Of a stretch of 64,000 nucleotides of DNA, positions 1 to 7,895 are shown in pieces (the stretch's first letter is position 1; every line of letters starts with the position of its first letter). Below the pieces are notes generated by a model. The model saw nothing but the letters and a program-made list of their open reading frames with translations. It did not search any database and had not been told where the DNA came from. The position numbers and the translations under genes are program-made. Source of the stretch: Erythrobacter sp. KY5 (GTDB taxonomy: Bacteria; Pseudomonadota; Alphaproteobacteria; Sphingomonadales; Sphingomonadaceae); the NCBI RefSeq assembly GCF_003264115.1, contig NZ_CP021912.1, forward strand, positions 2,401,001 to 2,465,000, in the 5' to 3' direction.

Positions 1-1247
1 TCAGCCACCGCGCGCTGATGTTTGCAGGGCTTGCCGTGGGTGAGAGCCGGATCACCGGCCTGCTCGAAGGTGAAGACGTGCTCGCCACCGCCGCCGCGAT
101 GCGCCAGCTCGGAGCGCAGATCGTGCGCGAGGATGACGGCAGCTGGCGCGTGAACGGGGCGGGTCTGGGCAGCCTGATCGAGCCGCGCGCCGCGCTCGAT
201 ATGGGCAATTCGGGCACCTCGACCCGGCTGATGATGGGCCTGCTCGCCAGCCATGGGCTTACCGCGACCTTCATCGGGGATGCGAGCCTTTCAGGCCGTC
301 CGATGAACCGGGTGATCGAACCGCTGAGCCAGATGGGCGCGAGTTTCGAGGCCTCCGCTGGAGGCACCCTGCCCTGCATGCTGCGCGGCGCATCGCCCGC
401 CGTGCCGATCACCTATCGCCTGCCCGTCGCAAGCGCGCAGGTGAAAAGCGCCGTGCTTCTCGCAGGGCTTAACACGCCGGGGATAACCCGCGTCATTGAG
501 CCTATCGCGACCCGTGATCACACCGAACGAATGCTGACCGGGTTCGGCGCGAAGCTTGAAGTGGGCGAAGAAGACGGAGAACGCGTCATCGCCATCCATG
601 GCGAGGCTGACCTTCAGCCGATGGACGTCACCGTCCCCGGCGATCCGTCGTCCGCCGCCTTCTTCCTGGTTGCCGCCAGCATCGTTCCGGGCAGCGATCT
701 TGTGGTCGAGAATGCTGGCCTCAACCCGACGCGCGCTGGGATTGTCACGGTGCTCAAGCAGATGGGCGCAGATATCGAGGAACTGGACCGGCGCGAGGTC
801 GGAGGCGAGCCCGTTGCCGATCTGCGCGTGCGCCATGCTCCGCTCAAAGGCATTGAGGTCGACCCCGCCATCGTCCCGAGCATGGTCGATGAATTCCCGG
901 TGCTGTTCGTCGCCGCCGCTCTGGCCGACGGGACCACGCGGACAACGGGCCTCGAAGAACTGCGCGTCAAGGAAAGCGACCGCATCTCCGTCATGGCCGC
1001 CGCCCTTACCGCAGCAGGCGCGCGGGTCGAAGAGCAGGAAGACGGCCTCATCATCCACGGTACGGGCGGAGAACCGCTGCGCGGAACCTCCAACGCGCGG
1101 GTCAAAACCTATCTCGATCACCGCATCGCGATGAGCATGGCGGTGGCGGGTCTTGCAAGCCGCGACGGCGTCGAAATCGACGACACCGACCCGATCGCGA
1201 CCAGCTTTCCCACCTTCATTCAGCTGCTCGAACACGCCGCGCAATGA
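1..1247 (+). CDS. aroA: 3-phosphoshikimate 1-carboxyvinyltransferase (EPSP synthase), 5'-truncated by the window
   Basis: Transfers enolpyruvyl from PEP to shikimate-3-phosphate in the shikimate pathway (cytosol). The frame is already open at base 3, reading SHRALM, the conserved N-terminal 'SHRAL' region of the family, so the first residues lie outside the window. Visible motifs are DMGNSGTSTR (PEP loop), LNPTRAG and EELRVKESDR (substrate and PEP binding). The wording around PITYRLPVASAQVKSAV and DPSSAAFFLVAA matches the class II, CP4-like branch rather than the E. coli class I branch. The PEP loop has Gly where CP4 has Ala. The stop overlaps the next ATG by four bases (ATGA), which suggests translational coupling to the two small membrane proteins and cmk. 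Confidence 0.95.
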   Translation, partial: SHRALMFAGLAVGESRITGLLEGEDVLATAAAMRQLGAQIVREDDGSWRVNGAGLGSLIEPRAALDMGNSGTSTRLMMGLLASHGLTATFIGDASLSGRPMNRVIEPLSQMGASFEASAGGTLPCMLRGASPAVPITYRLPVASAQVKSAVLLAGLNTPGITRVIEPIATRDHTERMLTGFGAKLEVGEEDGERVIAIHGEADLQPMDVTVPGDPSSAAFFLVAASIVPGSDLVVENAGLNPTRAGIVTVLKQMGADIEELDRREVGGEPVADLRVRHAPLKGIEVDPAIVPSMVDEFPVLFVAAALADGTTRTTGLEELRVKESDRISVMAAALTAAGARVEEQEDGLIIHGTGGEPLRGTSNARVKTYLDHRIAMSMAVAGLASRDGVEIDDTDPIATSFPTFIQLLEHAAQ

Positions 1248-1522
1248 AGGAGAAGATCGCGCTCTACTCGCTTGGCATCGGCATCTTCGTGCTCGGGTCG
1301 GTCATCTACGACCATCTCGTTCACGGCGAGGCGATCCAGCTCGGCAGGCTGTGGCTGGCGGTGCTGTTGCTGCCGGTTCTCGGCTATTTCATCTGGCTGC
1401 GCTGGGACTGGGCGCCGAACGAAGGCCGTAAACGCTTCAAGCGCGAGAGGCAGGCCGCGAACGAATTCCGGCAAAAGGTCGAGGCGGAAAAAGCCGCTGT
1501 CGCCCAGAGGGACCCACAATGA
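1244..1522 (+). CDS. small membrane protein, unknown function
   Basis: A 92-residue protein I do not recognise. Residues about 5-23 and 33-51 are hydrophobic and probably form two membrane helices. The C-terminal 40 residues are highly charged (Arg, Lys, Glu, with a run like KRFKRERQAAN) and look like a short cytosolic amphipathic or coiled segment. The ATG overlaps the aroA stop and its own stop overlaps the next ATG, both as ATGA. It is therefore part of one translationally coupled aroA-cmk unit and is very probably a real gene despite its size. Confidence 0.75.
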   Translation: MKEKIALYSLGIGIFVLGSVIYDHLVHGEAIQLGRLWLAVLLLPVLGYFIWLRWDWAPNEGRKRFKRERQAANEFRQKVEAEKAAVAQRDPQ

Positions 1523-1779
1523 CCACCCCGCTCGATATCTATTCGATGATCGGCTTTGTCGGCACGGCCTGCATCATCGGAGCCTACGCCTATCTCACCT
1601 ATGTCGAGAAGCCGAACCCCTTCATCCTGCACGGCACCAACCTGACCGGCGCAGGCCTGCTGACGATCAGTCTGCTGGTCCACACCAACTGGCCGAGCCT
1701 GGTGCTTGAAGGGTTCTGGGCTGCCATCGCGATCTTCGGGCTGGTAAAGGCATTTCAGAAAAGGAAATCCGCTCAATGA
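1519..1779 (+). CDS. small membrane protein resembling the CBU_0592 family
   Basis: An 86-residue protein with three likely membrane helices (about 9-27, 38-55 and 61-78) and short loops. The pattern with YVEKPNPF between helices 1 and 2 resembles small CBU_0592-like integral membrane proteins, whose function is unknown. It starts in an ATGA overlap with the upstream small gene and overlaps the cmk start by four bases. Family assignment is by memory of the pattern; the open frame and coupling are directly visible. Confidence 0.75.
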   Translation: MTTPLDIYSMIGFVGTACIIGAYAYLTYVEKPNPFILHGTNLTGAGLLTISLLVHTNWPSLVLEGFWAAIAIFGLVKAFQKRKSAQ

Positions 1780-2414
1780 TCATCGCCGTCGATGGCCCAA
1801 CCGCATCGGGCAAAGGCACGATTGCCCGCCGGCTTGCCGAGCATTTCGGCGTGCCGCATCTCGATACGGGGCTTCTTTATCGCGCGGTCGGGCGGCAGGT
1901 TGCCATCAACGGCGGCAATCCGGACGAGCCGGCCGATGCGCTGGCGGCCTGCGACTTTCCCGATGAGCTGATGGATGACGACATTCTGCGCGCCGAGGAA
2001 ACCGGCGGGTTGGCAAGCCGCGTCTCGGTTCATCCGGCAGTGCGAGAGGCGCTGTTCAAGCGCCAGCGCACCTTTGCCGAGCAGCCGGGCGGCGCTGTCC
2101 TCGACGGGCGCGATATCGGGACCGTGATTGCGCCTGATGCCGATGTGAAGCTGTTCATCACCGCCAGCGTTCAGGAGCGCGCAAAACGGCGCTGGCTGGA
2201 AATGATCTCGAAACAGATGGACCACGAGGAGGAAATCCCGCTGGTCGAGATTGAAAAGGACATCGTTGCCCGCGACGCCCGCGACATCAATCGCAAGGAC
2301 GCCCCGCTAAAGGCCGCGCCCGATGCGCTGGTGATCGACACCACCGCCTTCGACCGTGAGCAGGCTTTCGAGACGGTTCTGGAGGCGGTCGAAGAGGCGT
2401 TGCGCACGAGATAG
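1776..2414 (+). CDS. cmk: (d)CMP kinase
   Basis: Phosphorylates CMP and dCMP with ATP, supplying CDP for RNA, DNA and phospholipid synthesis. The P-loop DGPTASGKGTIARRLAE lies at residues 5-21, followed by LDTGLLYRAVG (substrate region), DGRDIGTVIAPDA and the LID-like Arg-rich stretch around AKRRWLEM. At 212 residues it is slightly shorter than E. coli Cmk (227). The start overlaps the preceding gene by four bases (ATGA). cmk followed by rpsA is a widely conserved bacterial order, also kept here. Confidence 0.95.
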   Translation: MIIAVDGPTASGKGTIARRLAEHFGVPHLDTGLLYRAVGRQVAINGGNPDEPADALAACDFPDELMDDDILRAEETGGLASRVSVHPAVREALFKRQRTFAEQPGGAVLDGRDIGTVIAPDADVKLFITASVQERAKRRWLEMISKQMDHEEEIPLVEIEKDIVARDARDINRKDAPLKAAPDALVIDTTAFDREQAFETVLEAVEEALRTR

Positions 2415-2865
2415 CGGCAGGACGAAAGCGCTTTCCTACAGCCGGGCAGCGGAGGCATTGTCGCGGCGATGAAAACGTTCTTTCTCACCGCGACAAAACT
2501 GGAAAGTCACACATCCAACACGGCTTCGCGCCAGATCCTTCGTTCGAAACCCGCGGAAAACGCGCGCTTGCAGGCTTATGCGCGCCAAAAGGCGTTTTTC
2601 CAAAACCACCCCTTGCGCGGTCCACACCCCACCTGCACACCCCCCTCACCCAGCGCAAATCGCTTGCTTTCGCGCCCGCTTTGGCTTAGGCGCGCGCCCG
2701 TTCTCGCAATCAATCCGATTGAAGGGACCTCTGCGGATGCATTCGGCTTCGCGGAGAGATCGGCCTCTTGCCCCGCTAGCCCGCGCAATGGTGCGTGGGA
2801 GGCGGTTTAAGACCCCGGTAAAACCGGTGGCCGGTAGCAAACGTGAAACAGGAAACGCCAACCTT
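2415..2865 (+). other. cmk-rpsA intergenic region, long rpsA leader
   Basis: 451 bases with no convincing gene; the short frames here lack coding character. It contains a perfect 12-base palindrome GAAAGCGCTTTC (2424-2435), the inverted repeat at 2458-2496, a short CGCC-AAAA-GGCG stem followed by five T (2583-2599), an A/C-rich stretch (about 2600-2655), and several small CCGG-rich stems just before rpsA (2816-2840). The rpsA ribosome site is AGGAAA at 2850-2855. The region probably holds the rpsA promoter and a structured leader; I could not fix the promoter. Confidence 0.5.
2458..2496. repeat. 9-bp perfect inverted repeat in the cmk-rpsA gap
   Basis: TTGTCGCGG at 2458-2466 is complemented exactly by CCGCGACAA at 2488-2496, with a 21-base AT-rich loop. 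No T-run follows on either strand, so it is not a typical intrinsic terminator. It could be an operator, an mRNA stability stem for cmk, or part of the rpsA leader. Confidence 0.6.
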
Positions 2866-4575
2866 ATGGCAACTGCACCTAACCCGACGCGCGACGATTT
2901 CGAAGCGCTGCTCAACGAACAACTCGGCGGCGCCGACGATGGTGGCTTTGAAGGCCGCGTCGTAAAAGGCACCGTGACCGCAATCGAAGCCGGTCACGCC
3001 GTCATCGACGTAGGCCTCAAGAGCGAAGGCCGCATCAACCTCAAGGAATTCAGCAGAGGCGAAGACGATCACGGCCTGTCGGTCGGCGATGAAGTCGAAG
3101 TCTATGTCGACCGCGTAGAGAACGCTGACGGCGAAGCCATGTTGTCGCGCGACCGCGCCCGCCGCGAAGCAGCCTGGGACAAGCTCGAAAACGAGTTTGG
3201 CGAAGGCAAGCGCGTCGAAGGCCGCATCTTCGGCCGCGTCAAGGGCGGCTTCACCGTCGACCTCGACGGCGCAGTGGCGTTCCTTCCGGGCAGTCAGGTA
3301 GACATCCGCCCCGTGCGCGACGTCACCCCGCTCATGGAAGTGCCGCAGCCCTTCCAGATCCTCAAGATGGACCGTCGCCGCGGCAATATCGTCGTCTCGC
3401 GCCGTGCCGTTCTTGAAGAGACCCGCGCAGAACAGCGCAGCGAACTCATCGCCGATCTGGCAGAAGGTCAGGTGATCGACGGCGTGGTCAAGAACATCAC
3501 CGATTACGGTGCGTTCGTCGACCTCGGCGGCATCGACGGCCTGCTTCACGTCACCGACATGAGCTACAAGCGCGTCAACCACCCGAGCGAAGTGATCGCC
3601 ATCGGCGACACCGTGACCGTGCAGATCGTGCGCATCAACGCCGAAACGCAGCGCATCAGCCTCGGCATGAAGCAGCTTGAAAGCGATCCGTGGGATGGCG
3701 TTGCTGCCAAGTATCCGGTCGACATGAAGCTGACCGGCCAGGTTACCAACATCACCGAATACGGCGCATTCGTCGAACTCGAGCCGGGCATCGAAGGCCT
3801 TGTCCACGTCTCCGAAATGAGCTGGACCAAGAAGAACGTCCACCCGGGCAAGATCGTCTCGACCTCGCAGGAAGTCGAAGTGATGGTCCTCGAAGTCGAT
3901 AGCGAAAAGCGTCGCATCAGCCTCGGCCTCAAGCAGGCCCAGCGCAATCCGTGGGACGAGTTCGCCGAGAAGCACCCGGTCGGCACCGAAGTCGAAGGCG
4001 AAGTCAAGAACGCCACCGAATTCGGCCTGTTCATCGGTCTCGACGGCGACGTCGACGGCATGGTCCACATGTCGGACATTGCATGGGGCATTTCGGGCGA
4101 AGACGCTCTGGCGCTCCACCGCAAGGGCGAGCAGGTGAAGGCCGTGGTCCTCGACGTCGATGTCGACAAGGAACGCATCAGCCTCGGCATGAAGCAGCTT
4201 GAAAAGGGCGCTCCGACCGAAGCAGGCGCAGCCGCAGCCGGTTCGCTCCGCAAGGGCCAGACCGTCACCGTCACCGTTCTCGAAGTCCGCGATGGCGGCC
4301 TCGAAGTTCAGGTTGGCGACGATGGCGCAACCGGCTTCATCAAGCGCAGCGACCTTGGCCGCGACCGCGACGAACAGCGCCCCGACCGCTTCCAGGTCGG
4401 CAGCAAGGTCGACGCGATGGTCACCGGTTTCGACCGTTCGAAGAAGCCAAACTTCTCGATCAAGGCGCGTCAGATCGCCGAAGAGAAGGAAGCAGTGCAG
4501 CAGTTCGGCTCGTCCGACAGCGGCGCATCGCTCGGCGACATCCTGGGCGAAGCGCTCAAGAAGTCAGACGACTGA
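2866..4575 (+). CDS. rpsA: 30S ribosomal protein S1
   Basis: 569 residues, the usual length for S1. It binds mRNA on the 30S subunit and helps initiate translation on structured or weak-SD mRNAs. Six S1 (OB-fold) domains are visible: two divergent ribosome-binding ones first, then four typical RNA-binding ones carrying motifs such as ITDYGAFVDLGGIDGLLHV, ITEYGAFVELEPGIEGLVHV and ATEFGLFIGLDGDVDGMVHM; the last ends near residue 545. The start chosen is ATG 2866 (MATAPNPTRDD) with AGGAAA upstream. The frame is open further upstream to 2578, but that part has no S1 homology and atypical composition. S1 is known in enterics to repress its own mRNA through the leader. Confidence 0.97.
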   Translation: MATAPNPTRDDFEALLNEQLGGADDGGFEGRVVKGTVTAIEAGHAVIDVGLKSEGRINLKEFSRGEDDHGLSVGDEVEVYVDRVENADGEAMLSRDRARREAAWDKLENEFGEGKRVEGRIFGRVKGGFTVDLDGAVAFLPGSQVDIRPVRDVTPLMEVPQPFQILKMDRRRGNIVVSRRAVLEETRAEQRSELIADLAEGQVIDGVVKNITDYGAFVDLGGIDGLLHVTDMSYKRVNHPSEVIAIGDTVTVQIVRINAETQRISLGMKQLESDPWDGVAAKYPVDMKLTGQVTNITEYGAFVELEPGIEGLVHVSEMSWTKKNVHPGKIVSTSQEVEVMVLEVDSEKRRISLGLKQAQRNPWDEFAEKHPVGTEVEGEVKNATEFGLFIGLDGDVDGMVHMSDIAWGISGEDALALHRKGEQVKAVVLDVDVDKERISLGMKQLEKGAPTEAGAAAAGSLRKGQTVTVTVLEVRDGGLEVQVGDDGATGFIKRSDLGRDRDEQRPDRFQVGSKVDAMVTGFDRSKKPNFSIKARQIAEEKEAVQQFGSSDSGASLGDILGEALKKSDD

Positions 4576-4680
4576 TTGCGTGGGACCGCGCATCCGGGCG
4601 GTCCTCCTCGCTAGACGCGCGGCAAGCCGCGCCCGCTGCGGACGGCCAGTCGACCTTTGACTGCCGTGACCAGGATCAAG

Positions 4681-4722
4681 GAAGGCCCGTTCTCCAACTC
4701 GGAGAGCGGGCCTTTCCTTTGG
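4681..4722 (+). terminator. intrinsic terminator of rpsA
   Basis: AAGGCCCGTTCTCC (4682-4695), loop AACTC, then GGAGAGCGGGCCTT (4701-4714): a 14-pair stem (one G-T) followed by TTCCTTT. A second, T-less 7-bp stem (GGACCGC/GCGGTCC, 4583-4604) precedes it. Confidence 0.85.
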
Positions 4723-4810
4723 GATGATCGCCGAGCACGGGCCGCAGGTCCGCAAGGGCGACCGCCCGCCCGCAGCGGGTCCGTAGCAAAGCGAAGGACG
4801 TCTAGCGAGG

Positions 4811-4834
4811 ACGCTCGCCCGGATGGGTGAGCGT
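4811..4834. repeat. hairpin in the rpsA-gloB gap
   Basis: ACGCTCGCCC and GGGTGAGCGT pair around a GGAT loop with one mismatch. No T-run follows. It lies 45 bases before gloB. The rest of the 4576-4878 gap, apart from the rpsA terminator, shows nothing I can interpret. Confidence 0.4.
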
Positions 4835-4878
4835 AACACGAAGGACGCCGGGCCTTTCCTACTGCCGAAGACGTGCGT

Positions 4879-5646
4879 ATGATCGCACCCATGCTCACAG
4901 TCCACCAGTTCCCCTGTCTGTCCGACAATTACGGCTTCCTGCTGCACAATTCGGTCACGGACGAGACCGCCGCAATCGATACGCCTGACGCAAAGGAATA
5001 TCTGAAGCAGGCCGAGGCCAAGGGCTGGACGATCACTCACATCTGGAACACCCATTGGCACCCCGACCATGCTGGCGGGAATGTCGAGATCGTGGAGGCG
5101 ACCGGCGCTCGGGTGCTGGCTCCCAAGGAGGTCGAGAAGCTTTCGCCGATCGACCGCGTGGTGAGCCACGGCGATACGGTCAACTTGGGTGAACACCGCG
5201 CCGACGTAATCGACGTCTCGGGCCATACCAACGGCCATATCGCCTATCACGTGGTCGAGGACGGCATGGCCTTCGTCGGCGACAGCGTGTTTGCGCTGGG
5301 TTGCGGACGCATGTTCGAAGGGGAGCCTGAGCAATTCTGGCGCAGTCTCGAGCGCATCAAGCGGCTCTCCACCGGCACCGTGCTCTATTGCGCGCATGAA
5401 TACACGCAGGCGAATGCGAAGTTTGCGCTTCACGCGGACCCGGACAACGAGGCGCTTCAGGAATACGCGCGTGAGATCGACGAGAAGCGCGCACGCGGCG
5501 AATGGACCGTTCCCACCGTGCTCAAGCGCGAGCTTGAGACCAACCCCTTCCTGCGCGCTGACGATCCGGCGATGATGGAGCGCTGGGGTGGTGATGCACC
5601 GCACGAGACCTTTGCAGCGCTCAGGGCGGCCAAGGACAGTTTCTGA
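4879..5646 (+). CDS. gloB: hydroxyacylglutathione hydrolase (glyoxalase II)
   Basis: Hydrolyses S-lactoylglutathione to D-lactate and glutathione, the second step of methylglyoxal detoxification. It is a metallo-beta-lactamase-fold enzyme; the binuclear metal motif THWHPDHAGG is at about residues 54-63 and further ligands appear as GHTNGH, FVGDSVFALG and CAHEYTQ. About 256 residues, normal for GloB. Starts at 4879 and 4891 are both possible. The second (MLTVHQFPCLSDNYG) aligns best with the family N-terminus; the first has a weak GAAG eight bases upstream. A FAD-dependent 2-hydroxyacid dehydrogenase that could take D-lactate lies 30 kb away. Confidence 0.93.
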   Translation: MIAPMLTVHQFPCLSDNYGFLLHNSVTDETAAIDTPDAKEYLKQAEAKGWTITHIWNTHWHPDHAGGNVEIVEATGARVLAPKEVEKLSPIDRVVSHGDTVNLGEHRADVIDVSGHTNGHIAYHVVEDGMAFVGDSVFALGCGRMFEGEPEQFWRSLERIKRLSTGTVLYCAHEYTQANAKFALHADPDNEALQEYAREIDEKRARGEWTVPTVLKRELETNPFLRADDPAMMERWGGDAPHETFAALRAAKDSF

Positions 5647-5656
5647 GACCTCCATT

Positions 5657-5754
5657 CGTCATTGCGAGCGAAGCGAAGCAATCCGTGGACCGATTGCCGA
5701 AAGCCATGTCAGTGGTCCATGGATTGCCGCGTCGCATCGCTCCCCGCACTGACG
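5657..5754. repeat. degenerate REP-type palindromic element
   Basis: The left arm begins CGTCATTGCGAGCGAAGCGA followed by AGCAATCC; the right arm runs CCATGGATTGCCGCGTCGC and ends CACTGACG, a decayed inverted copy. This is the well-known 'CGTCATTGCGAGCG...AGCAATCC' intergenic palindrome found in many bacteria. It fills the gloB-oxidoreductase gap almost completely, and I saw no second copy in the window. The right arm has lost the GCGAATGACG-like end, so it is probably an old copy. Confidence 0.75.
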
Positions 5755-5764
5755 AGGCAAACCC

Positions 5765-6745
5765 ATGAAAGCTCTTCGCGTAAACGCGCTGTCTGACGAT
5801 CTGTCAGGCGTCGAACTTGTCGATATGCCCTCCCCCGAGCGCGCGCCCGGTGACGTTCTGGTCCGCGTGCGCGCCGCCTCGCTCAACTTTCCCGACCTGC
5901 TGATGACCAGGGGCGATTACCAATTCAAGCCTGAGGTGCCCTTCATCAGCGGCCTCGAATGCGCGGGCGAGGTGATCGAGACGGATCCGGACAGCGGCTT
6001 CGCGCCAGGCGACCGGGTTATGGGCGGCAACAAGACGGGCGCCTTTGCCGAACTGGCCAGCCTGCCTGCGCGCGGGCTGTCGCGCATTCCGGCAGGGTTG
6101 GACTACGCACAGGGAGCCGCGATGGGCGCGGCCTATTCGACAGCCTACACGGGTCTGGTCGAATTGAGTGGGCTGCAAGCGGGGCAGACGGTGCTGGTCC
6201 ACGGAGCGAGCGGCGGTGTAGGCCTCGCGGCGTGCGACCTGGCCAAGGCGCTGGGTGCAAAGGTGATTGCCGCGACGGGCGTCGTGGACAAGCGCGACGC
6301 AATAGACGCCGCCTGCTCGCCGGACTCTGTCATTCTGGCTGAAGGACGCTTTCGCGAGCAAGTCGCGCGCCTCACCGATGGCCGTCTGTGCGACATCGTG
6401 TTCGATCCGGTCGGGGGCGATATATTCGACGAATCCACCCGCTGTGTGAGTTTCGGTGGGAAGCTCGTCGTTGTCGGCTTCACAAGCGGAAGGATTGCCG
6501 AGGTCGCAACCAACATCCCATTGATCAAGGGCTTCTCGATAGTGGGCCTGCGCGCCGGTGAGTACGCTCGGCGCTTTCCAGAGCGCGGTGCTGCAATAAA
6601 CGCAGCGATTGCGCAGCTTGCGGAGGCTGGCCGGATCAGCCCCGCAATCGACCGCACCCTACCCCTCTCCCGCTGGCGCGAGGGCTTCGAAGCGATGGCG
6701 CGGCGGGAGTTGGTCGGAAAAGTCGTGTTCGAGCCAAGTGCCTGA
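5765..6745 (+). CDS. NADPH:quinone oxidoreductase-family protein (zinc-free MDR)
   Basis: 326 residues of the medium-chain dehydrogenase/reductase superfamily, QOR branch. An N-terminal GroES-like fold (residues about 1-120; GDVLVRVRAASLNFPDLLM and GLECAGEV) is followed by a Rossmann domain with the nucleotide loop VHGASGGVGLAACDLAKALG near residue 140. No catalytic or structural zinc Cys clusters are present, as expected of quinone or enoyl reductases. It probably reduces quinones or alkenals with NADPH in the cytosol; the true substrate cannot be told. An intrinsic terminator follows at once. Confidence 0.85.
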   Translation: MKALRVNALSDDLSGVELVDMPSPERAPGDVLVRVRAASLNFPDLLMTRGDYQFKPEVPFISGLECAGEVIETDPDSGFAPGDRVMGGNKTGAFAELASLPARGLSRIPAGLDYAQGAAMGAAYSTAYTGLVELSGLQAGQTVLVHGASGGVGLAACDLAKALGAKVIAATGVVDKRDAIDAACSPDSVILAEGRFREQVARLTDGRLCDIVFDPVGGDIFDESTRCVSFGGKLVVVGFTSGRIAEVATNIPLIKGFSIVGLRAGEYARRFPERGAAINAAIAQLAEAGRISPAIDRTLPLSRWREGFEAMARRELVGKVVFEPSA

Positions 6746-6751
6746 ATCAGA

Positions 6752-6777
6752 AAGGGCGGCCCAACTGGACCGCCCTC
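6752..6777. terminator. bidirectional hairpin between the oxidoreductase and atpF
   Basis: GGGCGG (6754-6759) pairs with CCGCCC (6770-6775) around an A/C-rich loop, with AAA before the stem and TCTCA after. It sits between two convergent genes and probably ends both transcripts. Confidence 0.6.
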
Positions 6778-6802
6778 TCAAATCTGGTACCGGACAAAGC
6801 CG

Positions 6803-7324
6803 CTAGAGCGAGGCGATGACCTCGTCAGCCAGAGCCTTGTCAGCCTCGGCGTCGTGCTTGCTGGCGATGATCGTGCGCGACGCAGCGGCGGCAGCGTTGG
6901 CAGCGCTGGCGCGAACGCCGTCGACTGCTTCGCGTTCGGCTGCGGCGATCTTGTCTTCGGCCATGCGCTGACGGCGAGCGACCATCGCTTCGCTGTCGGC
7001 CTCGGCCTTGGCAAGGATCGCGTCGGCTTCGCGGCTAGCGGTTTCCATCATCGCTTCGGCGTCTTTCTCGGCCGAGGCGATCTTGGCGGCATATTCGTCG
7101 CGCAGCTTTTCGGCTTCGGCGCGAAGGTCCTTGGCCTCGTCGAGCTGCGCCTTGATCTGGGCGATCTTGGCGTCGAGACCGCCGGCAATCGCGCCGGGAA
7201 CCTTCTTCCAGACCACCACCCCGATCAGGACGAGCATCGCGAGCGAAACCCACTGATAGTCCTGCAGACCGAAGGCAGACGGCGCACCGTCTGCGGCGAC
7301 GATGAGAGTGAACAGCTTAGCCAT
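6803..7324 (-). CDS. atpF: F0F1 ATP synthase subunit b
   Basis: One half of the peripheral stalk (b/b' heterodimer) that holds F1 stationary against the rotor. 173 residues: one membrane helix at about 24-41 (QWVSLAMLVLIGVVVW), then a long Ala/Glu/Lys-rich coiled coil to near residue 150. It is the last gene of the F0 operon and overlaps the b' gene by eight bases. Two b-type genes side by side (b and b') are typical of alphaproteobacteria and photosynthetic organisms. Confidence 0.93.
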   Translation of the reverse strand: MAKLFTLIVAADGAPSAFGLQDYQWVSLAMLVLIGVVVWKKVPGAIAGGLDAKIAQIKAQLDEAKDLRAEAEKLRDEYAAKIASAEKDAEAMMETASREADAILAKAEADSEAMVARRQRMAEDKIAAAEREAVDGVRASAANAAAAASRTIIASKHDAEADKALADEVIASL

Positions 7325-7811
7325 TGGCGAGAGCCTTCTGCACGGCGGACTTGGCAGTCCGCTTGTCTACCGTGGCTCCTGCGAGCCGGGCGACGATGTC
7401 CTGGGTAGCCTCTGCCGCCACGTCCTCGACCTCGGCCATGGCGCTGGTGCGTGCGGCCTCGATCTCGGCCTCGGCGGAGACGAGTTGAGCGTCTAGACGC
7501 TCCTGCGCCTTGGCCAGCTTCTTCTCGGACGAAGCGGAGGCCTTGGCCTTAGCTTCGGCGATCAGGCCCTGGGCCTTGGCGCGGTTGGCGTTCTCACGCT
7601 CGCGCCATGCCTCTTCCTGGTCGTCGGCCGCGTCGCGGGCGGCCTGCGCGGCGGCAAGGTCGTCGGCGATCTGCTTGTCGCGCAGCTCCACGGTGCCCAT
7701 CACCTTGGGCACCATGCCGCGACCGATGACGAAGAATGTGAGGCCGAAGAAGACCAGCAACCAGAAGATCTGGCTGGAATAGGTCTCGGCGAGCTGGGCT
7801 ATCTGGGGCAT
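7317..7811 (-). CDS. F0F1 ATP synthase subunit b'
   Basis: The second peripheral-stalk subunit. 164 residues with the membrane anchor at about 14-32 (IFWLLVFFGLTFFVIGRG), then a coiled coil rich in Ala, Glu and Arg. The N-terminal 'MPQIAQLAETYSSQIFWLL' pattern is typical of alphaproteobacterial b'. It lies between atpE (84 bases upstream, with a strong hairpin) and atpF (overlapping). Often labelled atpX or a second atpF. Confidence 0.93.
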   Translation of the reverse strand: MPQIAQLAETYSSQIFWLLVFFGLTFFVIGRGMVPKVMGTVELRDKQIADDLAAAQAARDAADDQEEAWRERENANRAKAQGLIAEAKAKASASSEKKLAKAQERLDAQLVSAEAEIEAARTSAMAEVEDVAAEATQDIVARLAGATVDKRTAKSAVQKALANG

Positions 7812-7850
7812 TGAGCGCTAGTCCGCAGGTTCAGAAATCGGGATGGATGC

Positions 7851-7879
7851 GGGCCGGACGGAGCGAATCCGTCCGGCCC
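7851..7879 (-). terminator. strong intercistronic hairpin after atpE
   Basis: GGGCCGGACGGA (7851-7862), loop GCGAA, TCCGTCCGGCCC (7868-7879): a perfect 12-bp GC stem with no T-run on the minus strand. It lies just 3' of atpE and before b'. It is more likely an mRNA-stabilising or attenuating stem than a full terminator, which would favour the high c-subunit stoichiometry. Confidence 0.65.
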
Positions 7880-7895
7880 GGCGATCCGAATAGGC

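Noticed and set aside
2469..2810. Frame of 113 residues in the cmk-rpsA gap
   Set aside because: Low coding character, no ribosome site, and it covers the inverted repeats.
2578..2865. N-terminal extension of S1 by 96 residues
   Set aside because: No S1 homology, different composition, and AGGAAA lies before the later ATG.
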